Of a DNA stretch of 56,302 nucleotides, positions 24,667-31,953 are shown piece after piece; the first letter of the stretch is position 1; the number at the start of each line of letters is the position of its first letter. Source of the stretch: Clostridia bacterium (GTDB lineage: Bacteria; Bacillota; Clostridia; Christensenellales; CAG-138); assembly GCA_017438865.1 (NCBI GenBank), contig JAFRUN010000055.1, forward strand, positions 1 through 56,302, read 5' to 3'. Both the position numbers and the translations under genes were made by a program. The notes under the pieces were generated by a model, which was not told where the DNA came from, ran no database searches, and was given only the letters and a program-made list of their open reading frames with translations.

Positions 24667-25878
24667 ATGAATACGACAAAGAAAATCATCAATTGGATCG
24701 TCGCCGTGCTGAAGGGCACGCTGGTCGGTCTCGCCATCGTCATCCCCGGCGTGTCCGGCGGCTCGATGCTTCTCACCATCGGCGTTTACGAGGACGCCGT
24801 TTCCATCACCTCAAAGGACAAAGCGCGCCGCCGCGCCGCGATCAAAAAGCTGATCCCGTATGCGCTCGGCATCGTGCTGGGCGTCGTCGCGCTGTCGTTC
24901 GTCGTCACATGGCTGCTTTCAAACTTTGAGTTCTTTACGATCCTGCTGTTCTCGGGACTGATCCTGGGATCGCTGCCGATGCTGTTCAAAAAGATCAGGG
25001 GGCAGAAGGTCAGGTTCGGCTATATCGTCGTCGCGCTCGTCATGATCGCGCTGATGGTGCTGCTGCCGTACCTGAACGACAACACGAGCGAAACGTTCCG
25101 CATCCTGAACGAGACAGACACCCTGTCCGTCGGCGAACGCATCGTTCTGCAGGACGAACAGCAGTCCGAGCTCGTCGTGCAGAACGGCGATCCGGATTAC
25201 AGCGTCTGGGAGATCAAAAGCGCGGGCGGTACGTTCGGCAAGCCGGAGGACGGCTATAAGCTCCGCAGCAGTCTCGACAAGAAGGTCTTTTACACGCTCG
25301 GCACGGAGGACGTCTTTGATCTTGCGATCGAACAGGACGGTCTTCTGACGCTGACGGCAAGAAACAGCGGCGAAACGCTGCATACGTCCGTCTACCGCGC
25401 CGTCGACGCGCTGAACAACGGCTTCTGGAGCGCGATGCTCGCCCTGCTGCTCGGTTTTATCGCGGCGGGCACGATGATCGTGCCGGGCATCTCCGGCTCG
25501 ATGGTCATGCTCGTGCTCGGCTACTATTACAGCGTCATGACGCATCTGAAGAGCTTCGTGGTCTGTCTTCTGACGCTGAACTTCGCGCAGATGGGCAAGC
25601 ATATCCTGGTGCTGCTGCCGTTCGGCATCGGCATCATCCTCGGACTGCTGCTGGTGTCGAAGGCGATCCGCTGGCTCCTGGACAAACATCCGACGCCCAC
25701 CTATTACGGCATCCTTGCGCTGATGCTCGCGTCGCCCTACGCGATCTTTTTGAAAGCCAAGTGCTTCGGTCCGGCGTTCGGCGCAAGCGTCGCGCAGTGG
25801 TGGTTCATCCCCGTCGCCGTCCTGTGCCTTGCCGCGGGCTTCGTCGTCTCCTTCTTCATGTCGAAAAAAGAAGGATAA
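24667..25878 (+). CDS. DUF368 (PopT-type) polyprenyl-phosphate transporter with inserted domain
   Basis: Membrane protein of 403 residues. Two inverted-repeat-like halves each carry the family signature: IPGVSGGSM (26-34) and VPGISGSM (272-279). The DUF368 family includes PopT, which returns undecaprenyl phosphate across the membrane. Unusually, residues ~137-252 form a soluble, beta-rich, charged insertion between the halves; ordinary members are near 270-300 residues. Its mRNA is predicted leaderless. Functionally it would pair with uppP at 2798. Confidence 0.88.
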   Translation: MNTTKKIINWIVAVLKGTLVGLAIVIPGVSGGSMLLTIGVYEDAVSITSKDKARRRAAIKKLIPYALGIVLGVVALSFVVTWLLSNFEFFTILLFSGLILGSLPMLFKKIRGQKVRFGYIVVALVMIALMVLLPYLNDNTSETFRILNETDTLSVGERIVLQDEQQSELVVQNGDPDYSVWEIKSAGGTFGKPEDGYKLRSSLDKKVFYTLGTEDVFDLAIEQDGLLTLTARNSGETLHTSVYRAVDALNNGFWSAMLALLLGFIAAGTMIVPGISGSMVMLVLGYYYSVMTHLKSFVVCLLTLNFAQMGKHILVLLPFGIGIILGLLLVSKAIRWLLDKHPTPTYYGILALMLASPYAIFLKAKCFGPAFGASVAQWWFIPVAVLCLAAGFVVSFFMSKKEG

Positions 25879-25888
25879 GGTCAGCATC

Positions 25889-25919
25889 AAAAAGGACTGC
25901 CCGCGGGCAGTCCTTTTTT
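25889..25919. terminator. Bidirectional terminator
   Basis: Palindromic GGACTGCCCG/CGGGCAGTCC core (25894-25913) flanked by A and T tracts; ends the DUF368 gene and, in the other direction, the zinc-ribbon gene. Confidence 0.85.
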
Positions 25920-25930
25920 CGTGTCTTGTT

Positions 25931-27286
25931 TTACCTTGAAGCCGGAGCAAAAATGTATTTAACTATAAAATGCGCGTTCTTTCCGCTGTTTTTTCCTCCG
26001 TTTTCTCTTACATACACTTCCAAAGATATTGTAAATCCATTTTTGATATCTTCTTCCTTAACAATATATGTTGTACTTGCTTCGCCAATATCCGGATTGT
26101 CGTCCGATTCGGTGTATTTCACATGTATTAAGAGTTTATCCCCCTGCGAAAGCGCATACGAACTGACGGTCTTTTCACCGTTTATCTCATGGAGATAACT
26201 CCATTCATCACCTATATTATAATCATCCTGCCGTACACGCTGGATACGAAGATTCATCAGACGCTTATTCCCATCTACAGTAATCTCGAAAGACGCTGCA
26301 ACATTGTTCTTCGATTTTGCCGTTATTGTTGCTGTTCCTTCGCCTATTGCAAAGACCATGCCCTTATCATCTACGACAGCAACCGATTCGTCGCTGGAAA
26401 TCCAAGAAACCGTTTTATCCTCCGCATTATTTGGGAAGATTTCCAAAACTGTTTTCGTTTTCTCATTCAGACATAACTCTGTTTTTTCCGGCGTCAAGAC
26501 AATCGTCTCAATTCCAATGGGATTAGGGACTATTACTTTAATGTGCTCAGATTCTACACGGCCATCCCATGATTTGGCATATACCTCCGCTTCTCCGCCG
26601 GATATACCCTCAATTTCAAAATAAAGGAGATTATTCAACCCTTTTTTTGAAAATGATATGATTGCTACATCCGGGTTTGTACTACACCAAACAATATCCT
26701 CAATATTTAATGTTTTTCTCGAGTTTGTGGTGACCGAGAGATAATTATAGCCAGTATACTTCTGCCCAACTTTCACAGTAACAGTATCATCGTTTGAAAA
26801 GGAGAGTTCTTTTATGTCTGTTTTAGATTGATCTGCTTCGATCGCTATGCTTTTATCCCCTTGCTTACCTGTGTCGACGGCAGCTGATTCTCTGTTTCCG
26901 GTCAAAACGATGAGCAAATACAAACCCCAGGCAGCAGCAATGATGAGGATCTTTGCCCACAGTTTTAGCTTTTTGTTCTTTACCATAAGTATTGTTAAGG
27001 GTAACGGGAAAATAAAAATCCAACCGAGCACCCACAGCCATGTTTTGCGTTTTTTAGGCGGCGTGTCTTCCTCAAACCATGTATACCCGCAGTCATTACA
27101 AACGCCGACGGTTCGACGTACGATTTGCTTAGATTTCTTTCCATTTATCTCGCCTTGATTCTCACGCCTAAAAGACAGATTCGGACTTCCGCATCTTTTG
27201 CAGCATCCCTGCGGATTGTTGATTTGCGTACCGCAGTATTCACACACAGCTGCGTTCGTTTCCGCTCCGCAATTCGGACATTTCAT
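25931..27286 (-). CDS. Zinc-ribbon membrane protein with Big2 domain
   Basis: Protein of 451 residues. The start MKCPNCGAE at 27286 follows GAGGAG. N-terminal zinc ribbons (CPNCG...CEYCG; CKRCG; CNDCG) precede a basic stretch and two hydrophobic helices (about 88-110 and 117-135). An extracellular-type region follows, containing a bacterial Ig-like Big2 domain (LTPEKTELCLNEKTK; WISSDESVAVVDDKG; GTATITAKS) and a C-terminal beta domain. Function unknown. Base composition is clearly AT-richer than both flanks, suggesting recent transfer. Confidence 0.8.
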   Translation of the reverse strand: MKCPNCGAETNAAVCEYCGTQINNPQGCCKRCGSPNLSFRRENQGEINGKKSKQIVRRTVGVCNDCGYTWFEEDTPPKKRKTWLWVLGWIFIFPLPLTILMVKNKKLKLWAKILIIAAAWGLYLLIVLTGNRESAAVDTGKQGDKSIAIEADQSKTDIKELSFSNDDTVTVKVGQKYTGYNYLSVTTNSRKTLNIEDIVWCSTNPDVAIISFSKKGLNNLLYFEIEGISGGEAEVYAKSWDGRVESEHIKVIVPNPIGIETIVLTPEKTELCLNEKTKTVLEIFPNNAEDKTVSWISSDESVAVVDDKGMVFAIGEGTATITAKSKNNVAASFEITVDGNKRLMNLRIQRVRQDDYNIGDEWSYLHEINGEKTVSSYALSQGDKLLIHVKYTESDDNPDIGEASTTYIVKEEDIKNGFTISLEVYVRENGGKNSGKNAHFIVKYIFAPASR

Positions 27287-27390
27287 AATGTTTTCTCCTC
27301 TCGTTTTATTGAACAACGGCAAGATGTTTTTCGTATATCCGTTTATGACATCGTAACCCATAAATATACTTGCGTCAATATCGTTACGCT

Positions 27391-27399
27391 ATTATAACA
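27391..27399 (-). promoter_or_regulatory. Extended -10 promoter for the zinc-ribbon gene
   Basis: Minus strand TG-T-TATAAT, about 105 bases before the start at 27286; no clear -35. Weak support. Confidence 0.4.
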
Positions 27400-27447
27400 A
27401 GGTTTATTGCCGGAGAAAAACACCTAAAATAGTAGTAAGGTGAAGAT

Positions 27448-27674
27448 ATGAAAACGAGATAAAAAAACAATATGAACAATATGGATTGAATGTGGTATAC
27501 TATCGCAAGCGAAAGCGTCTGACACAATTGCAATTAGCGGAACTTGTCGATGTAGACAGGAGTCATATTAGCGCAATTGAGCTCGGCAATGTCGGTGTTT
27601 CGTTTGATGTCTTATTTAAGCTCTGTGAAGTTTTGGGAGTGACACCGAAAGAAATCTTTGACTTTAGAAATTGA
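27448..27674 (+). pseudogene. XRE-family regulator with probable frameshift at the start
   Basis: Helix-turn-helix protein of the Cro/C1 family (RLTQLQLAELVDVDRSHISA, ending in VTPKEIFDF). A good ribosome binding site (AAGGTG) and ATG at 27448 lead into a frame that stops after four codons. The frame that encodes the HTH runs through ENEIKKQYEQYGLNVVYYRK just downstream, as if one base had been lost after the ATG. The alternative is a complete 62-residue protein from TTG at 27486, which lacks its own site. AT-rich like its neighbour. Confidence 0.6.
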
Positions 27675-27782
27675 TTTCCATTGGCTGTCTATCTTGAAAT
27701 CTTTCGCCAAATGGCATCTCATGGAGCAACGAGAGCAAGTTCTTTGTGCAACGAGCTGGTTGCCGGAATAAGTTTTTAGAAA

Positions 27783-27814
27783 ACAACCGTCACGGGTATA
27801 ACCGTGACGGTTGT
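27783..27814. repeat. Perfect 13-base inverted repeat (hairpin)
   Basis: ACAACCGTCACGG and its complement around a six-base loop, 108 bases past the XRE stop. It could terminate that transcript, although the T-tract is weak on both sides. Confidence 0.5.
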
Positions 27815-27824
27815 ATCTTTCATA

Positions 27825-27879
27825 TTGCCTCACTTGTGTAAAGAGAGGTGGATCGGTGCCGCCGAGACGGAGGGATTGT
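27825..27879 (+). repeat. Probable interspersed hairpin repeat of gut Clostridia
   Basis: The block from TTGCCTCACTTGTGTAAAG to ACGGAGGGATTGT resembles a short non-coding repeat that I recall being scattered in many gut Clostridia genomes, with a variable central hairpin (here TCGG-CCGA). No second copy is visible in this window, so the call rests on memory of the pattern. Confidence 0.4.
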
Positions 27880-27899
27880 GCAAAAAAGGCGCCTGCCGT

Positions 27900-28472
27900 C
27901 TACATCAGCGGGCGGACGTTCAAAAGCGCGAACGCGCCGTCTTTTTCGACGCAGTCCGCTTCATATCCGCCGAGGTTCGGCGCGATCCAGTCGTAGAAGT
28001 CCCGCTTCGGCTCGGCGAACTGCCAGAGGATCGACATGATGACGCCGCCGTGGACGAGGAACGTCGCATCGCCCGCGGTTTTTCGCATCACGTCCGAAAA
28101 CGCGGCGGCGGTGCGGCGGTGAAAATCCGCCTGCGATTCGCCGCCGGGACACGTTCCGCGGCAAAAGTCGTCCACCCACGCGCGATAGACGGGATCGTCC
28201 GCCATCTCGTCGGCGGTGCGTCCCTCGAACACGCCGAAATCCATTTCCCGGAGATCGAAGACCGGGATCTGCTCCGCGTTCGGGAACAGGATCGCCGCAG
28301 TCTCCCGCGCGCGCTTCAGCGGCGAAACATAGACGCGTTCGAGCGAAGGATCCTTTTCCTTCTGCTCCGCCTGCGCGCGTCCCTCAGGGCACAGCGGTTC
28401 GTCGGTGACGCCGACGTAGCGGCGCGCGGCGTTTCCCGCCGTCGTGCCGTGACGGATCAATCTCACATGCAT
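27900..28472 (-). CDS. cobC: Histidine phosphatase, probable alpha-ribazole phosphatase CobC
   Basis: Phosphoglycerate-mutase-like phosphatase of 190 residues: catalytic LIRHGTT (His8), SPLKRARETA, Glu in LREMDFGVFEG and LVHGGV near the C-terminus. In this place, as the last gene of a B12 nucleotide-loop operon, it most likely removes the phosphate from alpha-ribazole-5'-phosphate or adenosylcobalamin-5'-phosphate. It overlaps the short cobU-like gene by ten bases. Confidence 0.88.
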   Translation of the reverse strand: MHVRLIRHGTTAGNAARRYVGVTDEPLCPEGRAQAEQKEKDPSLERVYVSPLKRARETAAILFPNAEQIPVFDLREMDFGVFEGRTADEMADDPVYRAWVDDFCRGTCPGGESQADFHRRTAAAFSDVMRKTAGDATFLVHGGVIMSILWQFAEPKRDFYDWIAPNLGGYEADCVEKDGAFALLNVRPLM

Positions 28473-28822
28473 GGCAGTTCTCCTTTGATCGCAGCGGGGA
28501 TCCCCGCAACGACGCGCACGACCGCCGTCGCTTCCTTCGCAAGCGCGCAGCAGAGCCGTCCTGTCGCCTCGCGGTACGCGCGATCCGCCGCGTCGATCGG
28601 GATCACGCCGCTGCCGACCTCGCAGCAGAGTACGAATTTCTTTTCGAGCAGACGGGGGAGCAGCGCTTTCGCGTTTTCGGGATCGTTCCGCACGGTCTCT
28701 TCAAGGCCGACGAGCACCGGCGCGTCCGAGCGGACGTCCTCGCTCATATCCGCATCCGAGTAACCGAGCGATTGCACATAGGCACGCTTGCCCGCGCCGA
28801 AGCCGCCGAGGATCAGAACCAT
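28463..28822 (-). CDS. Short CobU-like protein
   Basis: Protein of 119 residues resembling CobU at both ends: a P-loop-like GGFGAGKRA (the Ser/Thr after Lys is replaced by Arg) and the C-terminal VVAGIPAAIKGELP, shared with the full CobU in the same operon. The middle CobU segment with the guanylylated His is missing. It overlaps the end of cobS by ten bases and cobC by ten. Possibly a degenerate paralogue or a partner subunit of CobU. Intact frame and overlaps argue that it is maintained. Confidence 0.72.
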   Translation of the reverse strand: MVLILGGFGAGKRAYVQSLGYSDADMSEDVRSDAPVLVGLEETVRNDPENAKALLPRLLEKKFVLCCEVGSGVIPIDAADRAYREATGRLCCALAKEATAVVRVVAGIPAAIKGELPCM

Positions 28823-29589
28823 AACGACACCGCCCTTTCCGATAGTACAAGCATCAGAAGCATCGCGATCGCGGAAAGCGTGATTCCCGCGCCCGCAAGA
28901 TCGCCCGACATACCGCCGAACTGCTTGTTCGCCGTATGCCGAATCCAAAGGAACACGCCGGCGTCCGCAAGCAGCATACCGCCCGCCGCAAGCGGCGAAA
29001 GTACCGCCGCGCCGCCGAGCGCAAGCACGGTCCATGCGATCAGGATCCACACCGAGCCCTTCGACGCGGAATCGCGGAACGCGCGCTGCATGCCCGTTTC
29101 GGAACCGGAAGGCAGCAAGCTCAGAAGCGCGCCGACCGCGCGGGAGAGCACGTGCGTGATGCAAAGAAGCCCGACCGTTTTCCAGCCGAACGGCAGCGCC
29201 GCGCAGAGCCCGAAGTACGAAAGCAGATAACAGCCGACGCCGATCACGGCGAACGCGCCGCAGTGCGGATCTTTGAGGATCGCGCGCTTCTTTTCGGATT
29301 CGGCATGGCTTGAAAGCGCGTCGACCGTGTCCGCAAAGCCGTCCATATGGATGCCGCCGGACAGCGCGACCGGCAGGATCGTGAACACGACCGCGGACAG
29401 GATCGCAGGAAGCTCCAAAAGCCCGGAAAGACAATAATACAGGCACAGGAATCCGCCGACGGCAGCGCCGACCGACGGCAGCGCGGCAAGCACGTTCTTG
29501 AGAGAGAATTCGTTCCATTCGATCCGCGGCGTCGGGAACACCGAGAACGTGGAAAACGCGGCGACGACCGCCGTCCAAAGCGATTTCAT
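28813..29589 (-). CDS. cobS: Adenosylcobinamide-GDP ribazoletransferase
   Basis: Membrane enzyme of 258 residues joining adenosylcobinamide-GDP with alpha-ribazole (phosphate) in the last assembly step of cobalamin. Signatures FSVFPTPRIEW, the metal-binding GGIHMDGFADTVDALSSHAE (split here) and KDPHCGAFAVIG are present, with many hydrophobic helices. The start overlaps the cobU stop (ATGA). Confidence 0.95.
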   Translation of the reverse strand: MKSLWTAVVAAFSTFSVFPTPRIEWNEFSLKNVLAALPSVGAAVGGFLCLYYCLSGLLELPAILSAVVFTILPVALSGGIHMDGFADTVDALSSHAESEKKRAILKDPHCGAFAVIGVGCYLLSYFGLCAALPFGWKTVGLLCITHVLSRAVGALLSLLPSGSETGMQRAFRDSASKGSVWILIAWTVLALGGAAVLSPLAAGGMLLADAGVFLWIRHTANKQFGGMSGDLAGAGITLSAIAMLLMLVLSERAVSLWF

Positions 29590-30110
29590 GCAGGCAGCTC
29601 TCCTTTCAAAAGAACGGGTATCCCCGCGACCAGCTCCAGCACCGTGTCCGCGCGCGCCGCAAGCGCCGCGTTGATGCGTCCGAGCGCTTCGATATACGCC
29701 GCGGTGGACGCTTCGTAGGAAACGCCGTCGCTGCCCACGTCGTTGGTGACGACGACCAGAAGCCCGCATTGCCGGTTCAGCGCGTCGACGCCGTTCAGCA
29801 CGCGGTCGACCGGATCGGACACGGCGCCGTCGGCTGCAAACATCTCGTTTGCCGTAAGATTCGCAATGCATTCCAAAAGCGCCGTGCCGCGCGCGGGAAG
29901 AACGAGCGAGGCGTAATCCGTATACCGTTCGATCGTGGCAAACCCCTTGTTTTGCCGCAGCGCACGGTGACGTTTGATCCGCGCGTCCGCCTCCGGACCG
30001 TACGGCTGCATGGCGGCAAGATACCAGCGCGGCAGCGGGCTCTTTTCGCACAGCGATTCCGCATATGTGCTTTTTCCGCAGCCGGAACCGCCGATCAGAA
30101 GGATCATCAT
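29586..30110 (-). CDS. cobU: Adenosylcobinamide kinase / guanylyltransferase
   Basis: Protein of 174 residues, full length. P-loop GGSGCGKST (7-15), conserved RIKRHRALR with the guanylylated His48, and a C-terminal VTNDVGSDGVSYEASTAAY. It phosphorylates adenosylcobinamide and transfers GMP to it. The ATG at 30110 overlaps the cobT stop by four bases. Divergent spacing in the centre is minor. Confidence 0.92.
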   Translation of the reverse strand: MMILLIGGSGCGKSTYAESLCEKSPLPRWYLAAMQPYGPEADARIKRHRALRQNKGFATIERYTDYASLVLPARGTALLECIANLTANEMFAADGAVSDPVDRVLNGVDALNRQCGLLVVVTNDVGSDGVSYEASTAAYIEALGRINAALAARADTVLELVAGIPVLLKGELPA

Positions 30111-31177
30111 CGGCTGTTCCCTCCCTGCGGCACATACGGCTCGATGCCGGTTTCCGCGAACGAGACCGAACCGTGATACACCGAAAGCGCCATATCCAGA
30201 AGCGGCAGCATGCACACCGCCCCGGTGCCCTCGCCGAGCTTCATGCCGGCGTACAGGATCGCGTCGAGCCCGAGCGCATCAAGGATCGCCTGCGCGACCG
30301 GCTCCTTCGAGCAATGGCTTGCGAGCATCGCGGTCTTTGCGTTCGGCACGAGCCGCGCCGCGACCAGCGCCGCCGCGGAACTCGGCAGGCCGTCGATCAG
30401 GACCGGGATCCGATGCATCGCCGCGCCGATATACACCCCGACAAGCCCCGCAAGATCGAACCCGCCGAGCTTACAAAGTACGTCGAACGCGTCGTTCGGA
30501 TCGGGGCGGTTTATTTCGATCGCGCGGCGGATCGTCTCGCGCTTGCGTAAAAGTCCCGCGTCCGAAAGTCCCGCGCCGCGCCCGGCGGCGGTCTCGACGG
30601 GCAGGTCGAGAAGCACCGAAGCAATCGCGGCGGACGTCGTCGTGTTGCCGATGCCCATCTCGCCGGTGACGAGGATGTCGTCGCCCGCTTCCCTGCGTTC
30701 CTTTGCGAGCAGGATGCCGTTTTCGATCGCCTGCATTGCCTGCGCCGCGATCATGGCGGGACCTTCCGCGATGTTCGCCGTGCCGTTTCCGACGTGCAGG
30801 TCGCGCACGCCCTCGACGCGCGTCAGCATGCCGAGATCGACCGGGATCACGTCCGCGCGCGCGGTTTTCGCCATCAGGCAGACGGAGGAGCGGTGCTCGA
30901 AAATGCGCCGCGCCATCACGGCGGTCACGGACGCGCCGGTCTGCGTGACGCCCTCTTTGACAACGCCGTTGTCCGCGCACAGCACCAGCACGGTGCGGCG
31001 ATCGAGCCGGATCGCTTCGCTGCCCGTAAGCCCCGCGATGCGAACGAGCGCGGTTTCCAGTTTTCCGAGCCCGTCCAGGGGCTTTGCGATCCCGTCCCAA
31101 TGCGCCTTTGCGCGGGACATTGCCGCCCTATCCTGCGGCGCGATCGCCGCGTTTTGCAAGGCAAACGGTTCTTTCAT
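30107..31177 (-). CDS. cobT: Nicotinate-nucleotide--dimethylbenzimidazole phosphoribosyltransferase
   Basis: Cytosolic enzyme of 356 residues making alpha-ribazole-5'-phosphate from the lower-ligand base. Seen: PLDGLGKLE, VLVLCADNGVVKEGVTQT, GEMGIGNTTTSAAI, GRGAGLSDAGLLRK and the catalytic Glu in KLGEGTGA. First gene of the cobTUS-cobC operon, starting at 31177; the open frame extends upstream but the promoter at 31211-31239 makes that impossible. Confidence 0.95.
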   Translation of the reverse strand: MKEPFALQNAAIAPQDRAAMSRAKAHWDGIAKPLDGLGKLETALVRIAGLTGSEAIRLDRRTVLVLCADNGVVKEGVTQTGASVTAVMARRIFEHRSSVCLMAKTARADVIPVDLGMLTRVEGVRDLHVGNGTANIAEGPAMIAAQAMQAIENGILLAKERREAGDDILVTGEMGIGNTTTSAAIASVLLDLPVETAAGRGAGLSDAGLLRKRETIRRAIEINRPDPNDAFDVLCKLGGFDLAGLVGVYIGAAMHRIPVLIDGLPSSAAALVAARLVPNAKTAMLASHCSKEPVAQAILDALGLDAILYAGMKLGEGTGAVCMLPLLDMALSVYHGSVSFAETGIEPYVPQGGNSR

Positions 31178-31210
31178 CTGTCGGGTTCCTGTTCGTGTTT
31201 CGATATTCCG

Positions 31211-31239
31211 ATTATACCATCCGCCGGCGAAGCCGTCAA
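31211..31239 (-). promoter_or_regulatory. Sigma-A promoter of the cob operon
   Basis: Minus strand TTGACG (31234-31239), 17-base spacer, TATAAT (31211-31216). The leader is only about 27 bases, too short for a cobalamin riboswitch. Confidence 0.8.
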
Positions 31240-31262
31240 CGCGCGCGGCGGCAAAAAACCGG

Positions 31263-31291
31263 TGGACGCGAAACGCGATCGGTAGTATAAT
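31263..31291 (+). promoter_or_regulatory. Promoter of the Nudix gene
   Basis: TGGACG (31263-31268), 17-base spacer, TATAAT (31286-31291), divergent from the cob promoter; GGGAGG precedes the start. Confidence 0.65.
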
Positions 31292-31321
31292 AAATCGATC
31301 GGGACTTACGGGAGGAACGGT

Positions 31322-31837
31322 ATGGAACTGCGCGATCGAAACGGATTGACGGAATCGGAATATCTTGCACAATACCGGAAAAAGCAATACCCCGCGCCGT
31401 CTCTGGCGGCGGACATCGTGCTGCTGTCGGAGGGGAAGGACGTGCTGCTCGTCCGGCGCGGCGGGCATCCGTTTCTGGGCTTTTTCGCGCTGCCGGGCGG
31501 GTTTGTGAATCCGGACGAAAGCGCGGCGGACGCGGCGGTCCGCGAGCTTCGGGAGGAAACGAATGTCTGGGCGTCGCCGGAGGACCTGACGGAGATCGGT
31601 CTTTTCTCGAAACCGGGCCGCGATCCGCGCGGATGGGTGGTTTCGGACGCGTTTCTGCTGTCGGTCGACCGCAGTATGGTTCGCGTCAAAGCCGGCGACG
31701 ACGCGGCGGACGCGGCGTGGGTTTCCGTCGAGCGGACGGCGGACGGGATCCGGCTTCCGGAGGGCGTTTCGCTTGCGTTCGACCATGCGGAGATCCTCCG
31801 GAAAGCGTTCCGCATCTTCGACGCGCACCGAAGATAA
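31322..31837 (+). CDS. Nudix hydrolase
   Basis: Protein of 171 residues with a complete Nudix box (GGFVNPDESAADAAVRELRE followed by ET) near residues 59-81. Strand pattern VLLVRRGGHPFLGFFALPGG is typical of the ADP-ribose/ADP-sugar or NrtR-like branch, but there is no C-terminal winged helix, so an enzyme is more likely. Substrate not readable. Single gene between its own promoter and that of glyA. Confidence 0.9.
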   Translation: MELRDRNGLTESEYLAQYRKKQYPAPSLAADIVLLSEGKDVLLVRRGGHPFLGFFALPGGFVNPDESAADAAVRELREETNVWASPEDLTEIGLFSKPGRDPRGWVVSDAFLLSVDRSMVRVKAGDDAADAAWVSVERTADGIRLPEGVSLAFDHAEILRKAFRIFDAHRR

Positions 31838-31854
31838 TATACCCCCGGAAAGAC

Positions 31855-31883
31855 TTGACACAACGGCGCGTTCGCGCTACATT
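31855..31883 (+). promoter_or_regulatory. Sigma-A promoter of glyA-folD
   Basis: TTGACA (31855-31860), 17-base spacer, TACATT (31878-31883). The leader carries an 8-base hairpin at 31897-31915 (GGCGCG/CGCGCC) of unknown role. Confidence 0.75.
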
Positions 31884-31953
31884 TAACATAGTGGAAAAGG
31901 CGCGTTTCGCGCCTTAAAAGCATCATAAACAAACCATTACAGGAGGAAGACAC

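Noticed and set aside
27612-27833. 73-residue minus-strand frame with Cys residues
   Set aside because: No ribosome binding site and it spans the 13-base hairpin; no recognisable domain.
31178-31321. Cobalamin riboswitch before cobT
   Set aside because: The mapped-looking promoter leaves about 27 bases of leader, and no B12-box-like sequence is visible.
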